DNA of 64,000 nt from Streptomyces sp. WM6386 (GTDB taxonomy: Bacteria; Actinomycetota; Actinomycetes; Streptomycetales; Streptomycetaceae). The notes below the pieces were generated by a model that did not search any database, was not told the origin of the DNA, and was given only the letters and a program-made list of their open reading frames with translations. Both the position numbers and the translations under genes were made by a program. Shown here piece by piece: positions 16,758-25,154 of this stretch (positions are counted from its first letter, which is position 1; the number at the start of each line of letters is the position of its first letter). Location: positions 62,001 through 126,000 of the forward strand of contig NZ_JXTE01000015.1 in NCBI RefSeq assembly GCF_000972385.1, written 5' to 3'.

Positions 16758-18170
16758 CTACATGTTGATCATGTGACCGGCGAGGCCATGGACGGCTTCC
16801 TTGACCGCCTCGCCCAGGGTGGGGTGGGCGTGGACGTTGCGGGCGACCTCGTGCACCGTGAGGTCCCACTGCTGGGCCAGGGTCAGCTCGGGCAGAAGTT
16901 CGGTGACGTCGGGGCCGATGAGGTGGCCGCCGAGGAGCTCACCGTACTTGGCGTCGCTGATCAGCTTCACGAAGCCGGTCGCATCGCCCAGGCCGTGGGC
17001 CTTGGCGTTCGCGGTGAACGGGAACTTGGCCACCTGGACATCGAAGCCCTGCTCCCTGGCCTGCGCCTCGGTGTAGCCGAAGCTGGCGATCTGGGGCTGG
17101 CAGAAGGTGGACCGCGGGATCATCACGTAGTCCAACTCCATCGTCTCCGCGCCCGCGAGCGTCTCCGCGGCGATCACGCCCATGGCCTCGGCGGCGTGCG
17201 CCAGCATCAGCTTCGCGGTGACGTCACCGATGGCGTAGATGTGGGGGACGGAGGTGCGGCAGCGGCCGTCGACGTCGATCGCGCCACGCTCGGTGACCCG
17301 TACGCCGGTGTTCTCCAGACCGTAGCCGGTCACGTTCGGTGCGAAACCGATCGCCTGCAGGACCTTGTCGGCCTCCAGGACCTGCTGGGCGCCGTCCTTG
17401 CCGGTGACCGTGACACGGACCTGCGCGCCCGACTCGTCGATCGACTCGACGCGGGTCGAGGTAAGAACGTCGATGCCCAGCTTCCGGTACTGCTTGGCCA
17501 GTTCGGCGGACACCTCGGCGTCCTCCAGCGGGGCGATCCGGTCCAGGAACTCGACGATCGTGACCTTTACGCCGTAGTTGTGCAGGATGTAGGCGAACTC
17601 GATACCGATCGCGCCGGCGCCCGCGATGACGATCGACTGCGGCAGATCCTCGGCGAGGATCTGCTCCTCGAACGTCACCACACGCGACGTGCGACGCGTG
17701 CCGGGGAGCAGCTTGGGCGTCGCTCCGGCGGCGATGATGCACTGGTCGAAACCGATGGTGCGGGTGTTGCCGTCGTAGTCCACGACCTGGAGCGTGTGGG
17801 GGTCGCGAAATGTGCCGCGCCCACTGATCTCCGTGATCTTGTTCTTCTTCATCAGGTAGTGGACGCCCTTGACGCGGCCGTCCGCGACCTTGCGGCTGCG
17901 GCGGAACGCCTCGCCGTAGTCGAAGGAGATCTCGCCGTCGACCTTGATGCCGAAGGTCTTCGCCTCGCGGGTGAAGACGTGCGCGAGTTCGGCATTGCGC
18001 AACAGGGCCTTGGTGGGGATGCAGCCCACGTTGAGACAGACGCCGCCCCAGTACTTCTCCTCGACGACCGCGACGCGCTTGCCCAGTTGGGCGGCCCGGA
18101 TCGCGGCAACGTATCCGCCGGGTCCCGCGCCGAGTACGACGACGTCGAAGTGCTCACCCTGCTCGTCCAT
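16758..18170 (-). CDS. lpdA: dihydrolipoyl dehydrogenase
   Basis: The 470-residue protein has the FAD dinucleotide fold [20 protein letters not shown], the redox-active disulfide C45-LNVG-C50 in [15 protein letters not shown], the NAD fold [20 protein letters not shown], and the dimer-interface/active-site [20 protein letters not shown] near the end. This is E3 of 2-oxo acid dehydrogenase complexes, oxidising dihydrolipoyl groups with NAD. ATG 18170 follows AAGGAGCCGTCC; an in-frame extension to 18275 lacks a better site. No E1 or E2 genes are adjacent, so it is either a paralogue serving distant complexes or a spare copy. Confidence 0.95.
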   Translation of the reverse strand: MDEQGEHFDVVVLGAGPGGYVAAIRAAQLGKRVAVVEEKYWGGVCLNVGCIPTKALLRNAELAHVFTREAKTFGIKVDGEISFDYGEAFRRSRKVADGRVKGVHYLMKKNKITEISGRGTFRDPHTLQVVDYDGNTRTIGFDQCIIAAGATPKLLPGTRRTSRVVTFEEQILAEDLPQSIVIAGAGAIGIEFAYILHNYGVKVTIVEFLDRIAPLEDAEVSAELAKQYRKLGIDVLTSTRVESIDESGAQVRVTVTGKDGAQQVLEADKVLQAIGFAPNVTGYGLENTGVRVTERGAIDVDGRCRTSVPHIYAIGDVTAKLMLAHAAEAMGVIAAETLAGAETMELDYVMIPRSTFCQPQIASFGYTEAQAREQGFDVQVAKFPFTANAKAHGLGDATGFVKLISDAKYGELLGGHLIGPDVTELLPELTLAQQWDLTVHEVARNVHAHPTLGEAVKEAVHGLAGHMINM

Positions 18171-18394
18171 GGACGGCTCCTTATCCACTGGGGCGGCCGA
18201 CTTCCCGCAAGGCGTCGGCTCGCCCTCCGATCGAACAACCTGCTTCACCAACTCAACAGCGATGGCTTCCGCCACCGCCCACCGCAGGGGTCCGCTGGAG
18301 GACAGGGACGCGCCTGCACGTGCATCACCTCGGCGGAAGTCACCCGAGCGTCCACTTCAGCGCCCTGGCTCCGTGATCTATGCCCGCTCGGCAA
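18171..18394. other. intergenic, promoter region of lpdA
   Basis: This 224-base stretch separates lpdA from the upstream hydrolase gene on the same strand. No clear promoter motif or hairpin was found. Confidence 0.3.
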
Positions 18395-19135
18395 TCATCG
18401 GCTGCGGGCGGGGGTTTCGTCGGCTTCGTGTACTCCGGCCGCGGCGGCGGCGAGCCTGACGGTGTCGAGTCCGAAGGCCGCGACCGGGCCGTGAACGCCG
18501 AGCTTGAGGACCGCATCCGGCGCCGCCGCGTGGACGGCAGCCCACGCCAGAAGCGATCCCGTCATCTCGTACGGATCCGGGCCGGTGAGAGCCGTTCTGG
18601 CGAGTGGTCGACCGTGGCGGTTGTAGGTCCAGCGCTCGAAGAAGTACTCGAGATATCCACGGATGTCGCGCCCCACGAGGCGCTCGGGCAGATCAGGCTG
18701 CATCTGGAACAGCCAATGCCAATACCCGGAGGCGAGCGAGGCGTCCAGCCGACGGAACATCTCCCGCGTAGGCACGATGTCGAGCACGGCCAGTCGTTCC
18801 ACCTGCTCCGGACGGTCCAGCGCCCGCCGGTGCCCCACACGAGCGCCGCGGTCGTGACCGACTACCGCGGCACGCTCGAAGCCAAGCGCCTCGACGAGGC
18901 CGGCCATGTCGGCGGCCATCCGCCGCTTGGCGTACCCGGTCGTGGGCTTGTCGCTCAGACCGTACCCGCGCAGGTCGGGAGCCACGACGGTGAAGCCGGC
19001 GGAGAGCTCGCCCAGTACCGGCCGCCAGCAGTCGGAGGTCTGCGGCCAGCCGTGCAGGAGGACCAGCAGGAGTCCGGATCCCGCTCGGAGGTAGTGCAGG
19101 CGGACTCCGTCGACCTGTGTGACTCCCGTGGTCAC
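18395..19135 (-). CDS. chimeric ORF: alpha/beta hydrolase front, saccharopine-dehydrogenase-like end
   Basis: Residues 1 to about 173 match epoxide hydrolase/haloalkane dehalogenase-type enzymes: oxyanion HGWP, VAPDLRGYGLSDKP, nucleophile D95 in VVGHDRGARVGH, then LDIVPTREMFRRLDASLASG and YLEYFFERWTYNR. The cap end, the acidic member and the catalytic His are missing. From about 180 the sequence changes to GPDPYEMTGSLLAWAAVHAA, then GVHGPVAAFGLDTVRLAAAA, which resembles the carboxyl end of saccharopine-dehydrogenase-like trans-acting reductases. The frame is open throughout. It looks like a deletion fusion of two genes and is unlikely to be an active hydrolase. Confidence 0.7.
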   Translation of the reverse strand: MTTGVTQVDGVRLHYLRAGSGLLLVLLHGWPQTSDCWRPVLGELSAGFTVVAPDLRGYGLSDKPTTGYAKRRMAADMAGLVEALGFERAAVVGHDRGARVGHRRALDRPEQVERLAVLDIVPTREMFRRLDASLASGYWHWLFQMQPDLPERLVGRDIRGYLEYFFERWTYNRHGRPLARTALTGPDPYEMTGSLLAWAAVHAAAPDAVLKLGVHGPVAAFGLDTVRLAAAAAGVHEADETPARSR

Positions 19136-19325
19136 TGCCGGCTGGCTAATGGGCCGTCTCCCCTACTGGTAGCCAACCCTCTTGAAGGGCTGATCCACAC
19201 ACTCCGCCTACTCGACGGGGATCGCGAAGTACCCAGCCAGGACGTGCTCGACATGCGGCGGCTCGTCGGCTGCGCAGTCGCCGCTCCGGCAGCCGAACCC
19301 GCCGGAGATCTGCGGCCGGCCGACC
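19136..19325. other. intergenic; possible coding scrap
   Basis: A rightward frame reads NPLEGLIHTLRLLDGDREVP then DVLDMRRLVGCAVAAPAAEP with coding-like codon use but no start or family. Confidence 0.25.
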
Positions 19326-20339
19326 TCAGTTGCCGTCGGACACCATCGACACCACGACCTTGCCGGCCTTGGTGCGCCCCTGCTCGACGTGCGTCATCGC
19401 CTCCAGCGTCTGGTCGAACGGGAAGACCTGGTCGATGACCGGACGGAGCTGTCCGCTGTCGTACAGGGCGCCGAGTTCGCGCAACTGGGAACCACTGGCC
19501 TGCATGAAGAAGAACTGATAGCGCACGCCCAGCGCCTTGGCCTGCTTGCGGACCTTGCGGCTGAGCAGGTTCATGGCTGCACCCATGAACGACGGGGCAC
19601 CGAGCTGCTTCGCGAATCCGGCGTCCGGCGGGCCGACGACACTGATGGCCAGGCCGCCGGGCTTCAGCACGGTCAGCGACTTCTCGAGGTTCGCTCCGCC
19701 CAGGGAGTCCAGCACCAGGTCATAGTCGGACAGCACCTTGGAGAAGTCTTCCTTGGTGTAGTCGACGACGACGTCGGCACCGAGGCTCCTGACCAACTCC
19801 TCGGACCTGGTGTTCGCGGTCGTCGCCACCGTGGCGCCGAGGTGCTTGGCGAGCTGGATGACCGTCGACCCGAGGCCGCCGGCACCGGCGTGGATGAGCA
19901 CCTTCTGCCCCGGCTTCACGTGCGCGCGCTCGACGAGGATCTGCCACGCGGCCAGGGCCACCAGCGGCACCGCGGCTGCCTCTTGGAGGGTAAGTGAGGC
20001 GGGTTTGGGCGCGACATCGTCCGCGTCGATCGCGATGTACTCCGCGAAGCCTCCGATCCGCAGGTCGCGCGGACGGGCGTAGACCTCGTCGCCGACTTCG
20101 AGACCGTGTACGGCGGAGCCGACCCGCGTCACGACGCCGGCCACGTCGTGGCCGAGCACGAACGGGAGCTTGTACTTCAGGAGCTGCTTGAACTCTCCGT
20201 TGCGGACCATCTTGTCCAGCGGGTTGATGCCGGCGACGCTCACTCTGACCAGGACGTCGCGGTCTCCAACGGTGGGCTCGGGTACGTTTGCGGCACGGGC
20301 GCCGTCCTTGCCGTACTTCTCGACTACGAACGCCTTCAT
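19326..20339 (-). CDS. MDR-family NADP-dependent oxidoreductase (quinone-reductase type)
   Basis: The 337-residue protein starts MKAFVVEKYGKDGARAANVP and carries VSVAGINPLDKMVRNGEFKQ, FVLGHDVAGVVTRVGSAVHG, and the NADP fold VLIHAGAGGLGSTVIQLAKH. The zinc-binding cysteines of true alcohol dehydrogenases are absent, so it belongs to the zinc-free quinone-reductase-like group. ATG 20339 follows AGAAAGGCGGCCGGC. It is divergent from an HxlR regulator; this pairing is common and suggests induction by a redox-active or electrophilic compound. Confidence 0.92.
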   Translation of the reverse strand: MKAFVVEKYGKDGARAANVPEPTVGDRDVLVRVSVAGINPLDKMVRNGEFKQLLKYKLPFVLGHDVAGVVTRVGSAVHGLEVGDEVYARPRDLRIGGFAEYIAIDADDVAPKPASLTLQEAAAVPLVALAAWQILVERAHVKPGQKVLIHAGAGGLGSTVIQLAKHLGATVATTANTRSEELVRSLGADVVVDYTKEDFSKVLSDYDLVLDSLGGANLEKSLTVLKPGGLAISVVGPPDAGFAKQLGAPSFMGAAMNLLSRKVRKQAKALGVRYQFFFMQASGSQLRELGALYDSGQLRPVIDQVFPFDQTLEAMTHVEQGRTKAGKVVVSMVSDGN

Positions 20340-20468
20340 GCCGGCCGCCTTTCTGCATGGGGTCTCGCTGGTCGCCGTAATTCTTGGGGCGGGTCCCCGC
20401 GCGCCCGTTTCTCGCGCGGGGGCCGGGTTGACGTGCCAGCCACGACACTACCCTCTGGGTATAGAAAA

Positions 20469-20487
20469 GTAAACTCAGGAGAGTTAC
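20469..20487. promoter_or_regulatory. candidate HxlR operator
   Basis: GTAAACTC and GAGTTAC form an inverted repeat, with one unpaired A, in the divergent region between the MDR reductase and the HxlR gene. It lies 10 bases before the HxlR start, in an AT-rich island that also holds a CTATAC -10-like hexamer for the leftward gene. Confidence 0.5.
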
Positions 20488-20496
20488 AATCACCCC

Positions 20497-21006
20497 ATGG
20501 ACGCAATGACCGAAGCTCTGCAGGACGCCGGCGCGGCCCCCCGCCTCGACCGGGACACGTCGAACTGCTCGATCGCCCGGACCCTTGAAGTCGTGGGCGA
20601 GAAGTGGACGATCCTTATCCTGCGCGAGGTCTGGTACGGATCATCCCGTTTCAACGAGTTCGAACGCGTCCTCAGCTGTCCTCGCAACCTCCTCGCGACG
20701 CGACTTCGGATGCTCGTGGAGGAAGGGATCCTGGCCACCGAGACCTACAAGGAGCCGGGCTCGCGAAGCCGGCCGAAGTACGTGATCACCCCCAAGGGTA
20801 TGGATCTGGTCCCGGCCGTGATGGGGCTCCTGCAATGGGGCGACCGCTACCGCGCCGACCCGGAGGGCCCGGCCATGCTGTCCCGGCACCGTGGATGCGG
20901 CGCGCACGTCGACGCCCAGATCCGCTGCGAACAGGGCCACGCCGTACAGCCGGAAGACATCGAGAGCATCCCCGGCCCCGCATTTCGCATGAGGCCCGCC
21001 GAGTGA
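20497..21006 (+). CDS. HxlR-family winged-helix regulator
   Basis: The 169-residue protein has the HxlR core NCSIARTLEVVGEKWTILIL then SRFNEFERVLSCPRNLLATR and LRMLVEEGILATETYKEPGS, with the conserved Cys near residue 23 used by redox-sensing members. The carboxyl extension (GDRYRADPEGPAMLSRHRGC, GAHVDAQIRCEQGHAV) adds more cysteines, as in many Streptomyces members. ATG 20497 lies just after the palindrome at 20469-20487. It probably represses or senses for the divergent MDR reductase. Confidence 0.92.
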   Translation: MDAMTEALQDAGAAPRLDRDTSNCSIARTLEVVGEKWTILILREVWYGSSRFNEFERVLSCPRNLLATRLRMLVEEGILATETYKEPGSRSRPKYVITPKGMDLVPAVMGLLQWGDRYRADPEGPAMLSRHRGCGAHVDAQIRCEQGHAVQPEDIESIPGPAFRMRPAE

Positions 21007-21325
21007 ACTGAGCGCGATGGTGTCAGGAGCTCGCGATGGGCTCAGCCTGCCGGCGTGCGCTCGCTCCGTCCGGCCAGGGCTCGACTGGTGGAGGCGGGCC
21101 CTGTGCAGCCGCCGCAGCGGGACGTCGAGCACCAGCGGCGGTTGCGTGCGGGAGAGCGGTCCACCAGCGCAGGGCCCAGCGGTCCGCGCTGCACGACGCG
21201 TACCCGCTGCATCTCAACAAACGAGAGCAGCTCGACGGCATCCTGAGCGATCGGCGCCGGTGCGGCTGCGGCGTCGGCAGCGACGCCAGCAGTGTCGGCG
21301 GACTTGGGTAGGTGTAGACGGGTCG
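21007..21325. other. no gene seen
   Basis: About 320 bases between the HxlR gene and a small leftward ORF. Several frames are open but none has recognisable content. Confidence 0.3.
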
Positions 21326-21388
21326 TTACACCGTCACGATGTCGCCCAGGTCCGTGAGGGAACCGATGACTTCGAACATGCCAGGCAT
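21326..21388 (-). CDS. 20-residue ORF with lasso-leader-like sequence (speculative)
   Basis: ATG at 21388, eight bases after GAGAGG, encodes MPGMFEVIGSLTDLGDIVTV and stops with TAA. The order P-x-M-x-E-V-(x)-G-S-L-T-D-L resembles the leader consensus of lasso peptide precursors (P.L.EVG.F..LT). The part after the would-be leader is only about six residues, too short for a lasso core, and no lasso maturation genes are nearby. It may be a relic or chance. Confidence 0.25.
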   Translation of the reverse strand: MPGMFEVIGSLTDLGDIVTV

Positions 21389-21639
21389 GTCAGTTACCTC
21401 TCGGGGATGCCTCAGCGTCGGTGACGTCGGGTGATTGCCACCTCTCTCACGGTCGGTCGACGGCGGGCAGGAGGTCTGGCAGGACGTCCACTCGACCGTG
21501 CTGCTGCCCATGCCAGTTCGGCCGGCGCCGGAGACCCGGCCGGCTTTCGGGGCCGGGTACGGGGGCACTGGCTCGATGCCGCAGCTCCCGTCGGGTGCCG
21601 TACAAACCCGTTCGCAAGCCGCCGCGTATGCGCCGGTGC

Positions 21640-21790
21640 GCACATGTAGTAGCCCCGTCGCAGGCGGCGGCTGTAGCGCTTGGGGCGGTGCAGATGGCCG
21701 GTGCGGCGTCCGGAGTCTCGCGGGAGGAACAACCGGCCCGCCCGCGGCATGAAGCAGAACGCGGCCAGTGACCGCACCTCGATGCGCATC
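21640..21790 (-). mobile_element. IS110-family transposase scrap
   Basis: The leftward frame reads AFCFMPRAGRLFLPRDSGRR then TGHLHRPKRYSRRLRRGYYM. IS110 transposases carry VPRDSG.RTGNLHRPKRYNRRLRRVFYMSA in the carboxyl-terminal domain. Nothing else of the element is recognisable. Confidence 0.65.
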
Positions 21791-21793
21791 GAC

Positions 21794-23065
21794 TCAACTG
21801 TGCAGGGATGCCGCAGGTCGCACGACGTACTGGCGCAGATACAGGTCGCGGTAGGTGACGGGGCCGCGGGGGCCTGGGACCCGGTCGATGTTGATGCCGG
21901 TTTCCGGCAGGCGCAGGAGCTTGAAGCCGTCGAGGAGGCGGGTGGTGGAGTTCCAGAAGACGCCTGAGCCGGCGTAGGCGTCCATGAACTGTGCTGCGGT
22001 GTCCGGGTCGTGTGTGGCGATGGCGGCGGCCAGTCCGGAGGTCTCCTCATTCGCGATCCGTGCGGCTTGGACCGGGCCGTCCGCCTCGTCGATCGTCACC
22101 GTTGCAGAATGCTCGGAGTCCAGGGACCACTCGTAACCGCGCGCGTGGGTGTGCGGCGGCAGCGATGCCGCAATGCCCAGGCTTTCGAGGGTCTTCAGAA
22201 TGCCCGGCAGCAGCTCGTCGTGGACAGCCCGGTCGATAAGGAGCAGATTGAGCCGGTTGCAGACGCCCAGCCGGTCCAGGCTGCTGGTGACCAACTCGTG
22301 CACCAGCTTCTCGTCGGCGTCCCGGGCCACATAGAGCACTCCGCCGCCGTCCGCGTGGGCCAGCGTGCGCACACCGTGCCGTGCGGCCTCGCGGCCGAGT
22401 TCCCGGGTGCTCTCGCCGCTGCCGCGCAGGATGACCAGAGGGACGGTCTCCGGCAGCGACACCAGCGCGTACGCCGCCGCTCGGTCCTCGCTCGGCACCA
22501 GCTGGATGGCGTCCGGGTTCAGTCCCGCGTCGGTGAGAGCGGGCGTGATCACGTGAGTGATCAAGGCCTGGGAGGAGCGCAGGGCCGCCGAACCGGTGCG
22601 CAGCACGCCGCCGTTGCGGGACTTGAGGAACTGGGAGGCGACGTCGAGTGTCACGTTCGGGCGCGCCTCGAAGTTCGCGCCGATGACCCCCACCGGGCGG
22701 CGGCGCTCCAGCAGGACCAGGCCGTCGGGACGCTCCTCCAGGACGCTGTCCCGCGGCTCGTGCGGCACGTCCGCCAGCGTACGCAACGCCGCGGCCATGT
22801 CCTCCAGCCGTGGGCCGGTCAGCCGCAGGCGATCCTGCAGTGCCGCCGACATCCCGCTTGCGACGGCCGATCGCAGGTCTTCCTGGTTCGCCGCTGTCAG
22901 CAGGTCGCGTGCCGTGTGCAGCCGCTCCGCCATGGCCCGCAGCGCGGTGTCGATCTCCACGTCCGACGCCCGTGCCAAGGCCGCCGAGCCCTGCGTCGCC
23001 CGGACTGCGCAGGCGTGGACCGCCTCCTGGACGGAGGGCGGCACGCTCATCTCGTTCCTGCTCAC
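21794..23065 (-). CDS. proA: glutamate-5-semialdehyde dehydrogenase (gamma-glutamyl phosphate reductase)
   Basis: The 423-residue protein belongs to the ALDH superfamily ProA group: RRPVGVIGANFEARPNVTLD, FLKSRNGGVLRTGSAALRSS, VILRGSGESTRELGREAARH, catalytic Cys in LDRLGVCNRLNLLL, and EETSGLAAAIATHDPDTAAQ. It reduces glutamyl-5-phosphate with NADPH in proline synthesis. GTG 23065 follows AAGGGACCGAT; a TTG at 23086 is less likely. There is no proB beside it. Some motifs differ from housekeeping ProA (GANFEARPN for YE.RPN; NRLN for NA.E), so it may be a paralogue in a pathway other than proline synthesis. Confidence 0.9.
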   Translation of the reverse strand: MSRNEMSVPPSVQEAVHACAVRATQGSAALARASDVEIDTALRAMAERLHTARDLLTAANQEDLRSAVASGMSAALQDRLRLTGPRLEDMAAALRTLADVPHEPRDSVLEERPDGLVLLERRRPVGVIGANFEARPNVTLDVASQFLKSRNGGVLRTGSAALRSSQALITHVITPALTDAGLNPDAIQLVPSEDRAAAYALVSLPETVPLVILRGSGESTRELGREAARHGVRTLAHADGGGVLYVARDADEKLVHELVTSSLDRLGVCNRLNLLLIDRAVHDELLPGILKTLESLGIAASLPPHTHARGYEWSLDSEHSATVTIDEADGPVQAARIANEETSGLAAAIATHDPDTAAQFMDAYAGSGVFWNSTTRLLDGFKLLRLPETGINIDRVPGPRGPVTYRDLYLRQYVVRPAASLHS

Positions 23066-23116
23066 ATCGGTCCCTTCACGGTCCAAGCGTAATTCGTGAC
23101 AAATGGGCGACAGGAG

Positions 23117-23131
23117 GATTGTTCAACAATC
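23117..23131. promoter_or_regulatory. perfect 15-bp palindrome upstream of proA
   Basis: GATTGTT-c-AACAATC is a perfect inverted repeat 52-66 bases before the proA start. The form (ATTGTT-n-AACAAT) is like operators of FadR-type GntR regulators. No GntR gene is in the window. Confidence 0.6.
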
Positions 23132-23149
23132 TCTGCGCGCGGCCACTGT

Positions 23150-23163
23150 AAACCGCTCGGTTT
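23150..23163. promoter_or_regulatory. TetR-type palindrome AAACCG-CT-CGGTTT
   Basis: AAACCGCTCGGTTT has perfect 6-bp arms and differs at one base from the AAACCGATCGGTTT site at 39014-39027 next to a TetR pseudogene. It lies between proA and an alcohol dehydrogenase fragment. Confidence 0.5.
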
Positions 23164-23204
23164 CCTCATGGCAAGGGCGGAAGCGGCGTGGTGCGCGGCA
23201 AAGG

Positions 23205-23500
23205 CTGACCACCGGCTTGAGCGTGACCCCGTTCTCGCTGTCCGCGAAGGCCTGGTTGATGTCCTCGAACGCGCAGTGCTTGATGAGCTTTGTCGAACGG
23301 GAACCTGCCGGCCTCGTAGAGGGCGATCAGTTTGCGGAATCAGCACCCGAGACACGGCGTCCCCCTCGAGGACGAAGGTCACACTGGCGCCGGTGCATCG
23401 AGCTGCCGATGTCGACGGGCGACTCGGTGCCCGGTTTCGCCAACCCCACGATGGCGGCGTGGCCGAGCAGGCCCATCGAGTCGATCATCTGGCGGAAGAC
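23205..23500 (-). pseudogene. zinc-type (aryl-)alcohol dehydrogenase, carboxyl-terminal fragment
   Basis: Three successive leftward frames give SMGLLGHAAIVGLAKPGTES, then VTFVLEGDAVSRVLIPQ, then LIALYEAGRFPFDK, then LIKHCAFEDINQAFADSENG with VTLKPVVSL. Together they are the NAD-domain end of an aryl-alcohol-dehydrogenase-like MDR enzyme (V.GD.VP..FIP.LI.LY..GRFPFD.LI..Y.FEDI..AF.DSE.G...KPVL). At least three frameshifts are needed. The amino-terminal half is missing here; a matching amino-terminal block lies at 39896-40136. Confidence 0.75.
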
Positions 23501-23544
23501 GACCCTGTGGCAGCCTTCACCTTCATGGTGGTTCCTTGCTGTGC

Positions 23545-23742
23545 ATGATGATGGCCCAGGTGGAGTCGGCCCGTTGCCAGTCGGCCGGCGGCGACACCGT
23601 GCGGTGCGTCTACACGGCCGCGGTGACCGACGCCGACGCCGCGTCGTCTCCGCGCGGCAACTGGCATGTCGCCGTCCTGGCCACCGCCGAGGACGACACC
23701 ACCACCCTGGACACCAAAGCTGTGGACTTCACCGTCGGCTGA
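23545..23742 (+). pseudogene. DUF5707 secreted protein, carboxyl-terminal fragment
   Basis: The frame VESARCQSAGGDTVRCVYTA, then AVTDADAASSPRGNWHVAVL and ATAEDDTTTLDTKAVDFTVG matches the end of DUF5707 secreted proteins (VESATC....DT.RCTYTLKVT..EA....G.WYVS.LATA.DG.T...A..F.V), with both conserved cysteines. The signal peptide and first half are absent, so this is a 5' truncated relic. Confidence 0.65.
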
Positions 23743-23755
23743 TCCGCCTCCGCAA

Positions 23756-23915
23756 GCGGCGGACGCTGCACAACGACGGTACCCGGTACGACCGTTGGTC
23801 CCCTGTACAGCGGCCGCCCGGACGCTGCGGCCAACATGTCCCGCGGGCTGGTGGACCGCCATGCGGCAGGCCCCCCTCACACCCCCTTGAGCAGAGGCGG
23901 CGGACGCTGCACAAC
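23756..23915. repeat. 19-bp direct repeat pair
   Basis: GCGGCGGACGCTGCACAAC occurs at 23756-23774 and again, identical, at 23897-23915. The 122 bases between hold no gene. It lies just past the DUF5707 relic. A duplication scar or the ends of a deleted element are both possible. Confidence 0.6.
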
Positions 23916-23971
23916 CGTGCAGGCTCGGCGTCAGTAACCAGACCGGCGCCCGTGCGGTGCGGCGGAGCCGC

Positions 23972-24301
23972 TCAGTCCGCGACCTTGCTGCGGTTCTGGT
24001 AGGCGAGGTCGTGGTACTCCGGGTGTCGCGCGAGGTAGGCCGCGATGAAGGGGCAGGTCGCCAGCACCGCCAACTCCCGCTCGCGAGCGTCCTCCAGGAC
24101 AGCACGCGCCAGGGCCGAGCCGAGGCCCCTGCCGTTGTAGGCGGGGTCCACCTCCGTGTGCGGGTAGACGACCAGCTCGCCCGTACGCAGGTATTCCGCG
24201 AGACCCACCCGCTGCCCGCCGATCCGCACCTCGAAGCGAGACGCCTCGGGAACGTCGACGACCTCCACCGTGCTGTTGTCCTGGTCGGTGTGCGGGGGCA
24301 T
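23972..24301 (-). CDS. GNAT-family N-acetyltransferase (short YjdJ type)
   Basis: ATG 24301 follows AGGAGTTGCTC. The 109-residue protein has the minimal GNAT fold: RFEVRIGGQRVGLAEYLRTG, VVYPHTEVDPAYNGRGLGSA (acetyl-CoA loop), LARAVLEDARERELAVLATC and PFIAAYLARHPEYHDLAYQN. This is the small GNAT group related to Arabidopsis At1g77540/E. coli YjdJ; substrates are unknown. It is divergent from the PRC-barrel gene. Confidence 0.88.
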   Translation of the reverse strand: MPPHTDQDNSTVEVVDVPEASRFEVRIGGQRVGLAEYLRTGELVVYPHTEVDPAYNGRGLGSALARAVLEDARERELAVLATCPFIAAYLARHPEYHDLAYQNRSKVAD

Positions 24302-24428
24302 GAGCAACTCCTGTGATCGCGCCGGGGAACACACCCGAGCGTAGTCGACCATCCGTCGGAGCCGGCCGGCGGACGTCTGCCGCGGCCGATGGCGGGCAGA
24401 CGCCGACCAGGACCGCAGGGAGGACGAA

Positions 24429-24776
24429 GTGAACGAGTTCCAGAGCGACCAGGTACCGACAGCCGGACACACCCCGGACGACGCTCTCACCGGATACCAC
24501 GTGCGCGCGGTGGACGGAGAGGCCGGCAAGATCGGAGCGCATTCCGCGGACCTCGGTCCACACCATGCGGTGGTGCACACCGGTCTCCCGCTGCTGGGCA
24601 AGGACGTAGTGATCCCGTCCGAGGCCGTCTCGGGCATCGACCACACGGCCCGGACCGTGCGCCTGAGCTGGACCAAGGGCCAGGTCAAGGCGGCGCCGGT
24701 CTTCGACGAGGAGCAGTACCTCGGCGACCCCCGCTACCGCGACCAACTCGGCGGCACCCAGGGCTCGGGCCACTGA
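24429..24776 (+). CDS. PRC-barrel domain protein
   Basis: GTG 24429 follows GGGAGGACGAA. The 115-residue protein reads LTGYHVRAVDGEAGKIGAHS, then GLPLLGKDVVIPSEAVSGID, ARTVRLSWTKGQVKAAPVFD and EEQYLGDPRYRDQLGG. The PRC-barrel fold and the carboxyl-terminal sequence are typical of small stress-related Streptomyces proteins. The biochemical role is not known. Confidence 0.85.
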   Translation: MNEFQSDQVPTAGHTPDDALTGYHVRAVDGEAGKIGAHSADLGPHHAVVHTGLPLLGKDVVIPSEAVSGIDHTARTVRLSWTKGQVKAAPVFDEEQYLGDPRYRDQLGGTQGSGH

Positions 24777-24909
24777 CCCCGGGTTGAACAGCGGCCCCCT
24801 CGGCGAGCGGGCGGGGGCCCGTCGGACTCACCGAGGGCGGCTGCGGAATCGTGCCCGGCGGGCCGTGCCGCGCCGACCGCGGCGACTCGCTCGGCCAACT
24901 TCCAGCCGC

Positions 24910-25035
24910 GGGTGCGCCGGAACGTACCTCCACGACCGGAAGAGCTACTTCCGCAAGACGTTCGTCGAACAGGTACCGGGCCTGGCCGAGCGGCACCGCC
25001 TCCCCAGCACGGCACTGACCGGCCGACTGCGGTAG
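24910..25035 (+). mobile_element. ISL3-family transposase scrap
   Basis: RKTFVEQVPGLAERHRLPST followed by ALTGRLR matches the end of the zinc-ribbon part of ISL3 transposases (C.RRTFVEQ.PGLT.RH...T..L...L). Only about 35 residues remain. Confidence 0.6.
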
Positions 25036-25154
25036 ATCGGCTGCCACTGGCCGCTGGATCTCTGGGTTCGGCCACTGTGTGCTGCGTGCCCCGGCTGCGG
25101 TGGCCTGTCCTTGCCGCACGGTACGGTCGCCCATGATCGACAAGGGGAGAGCAC

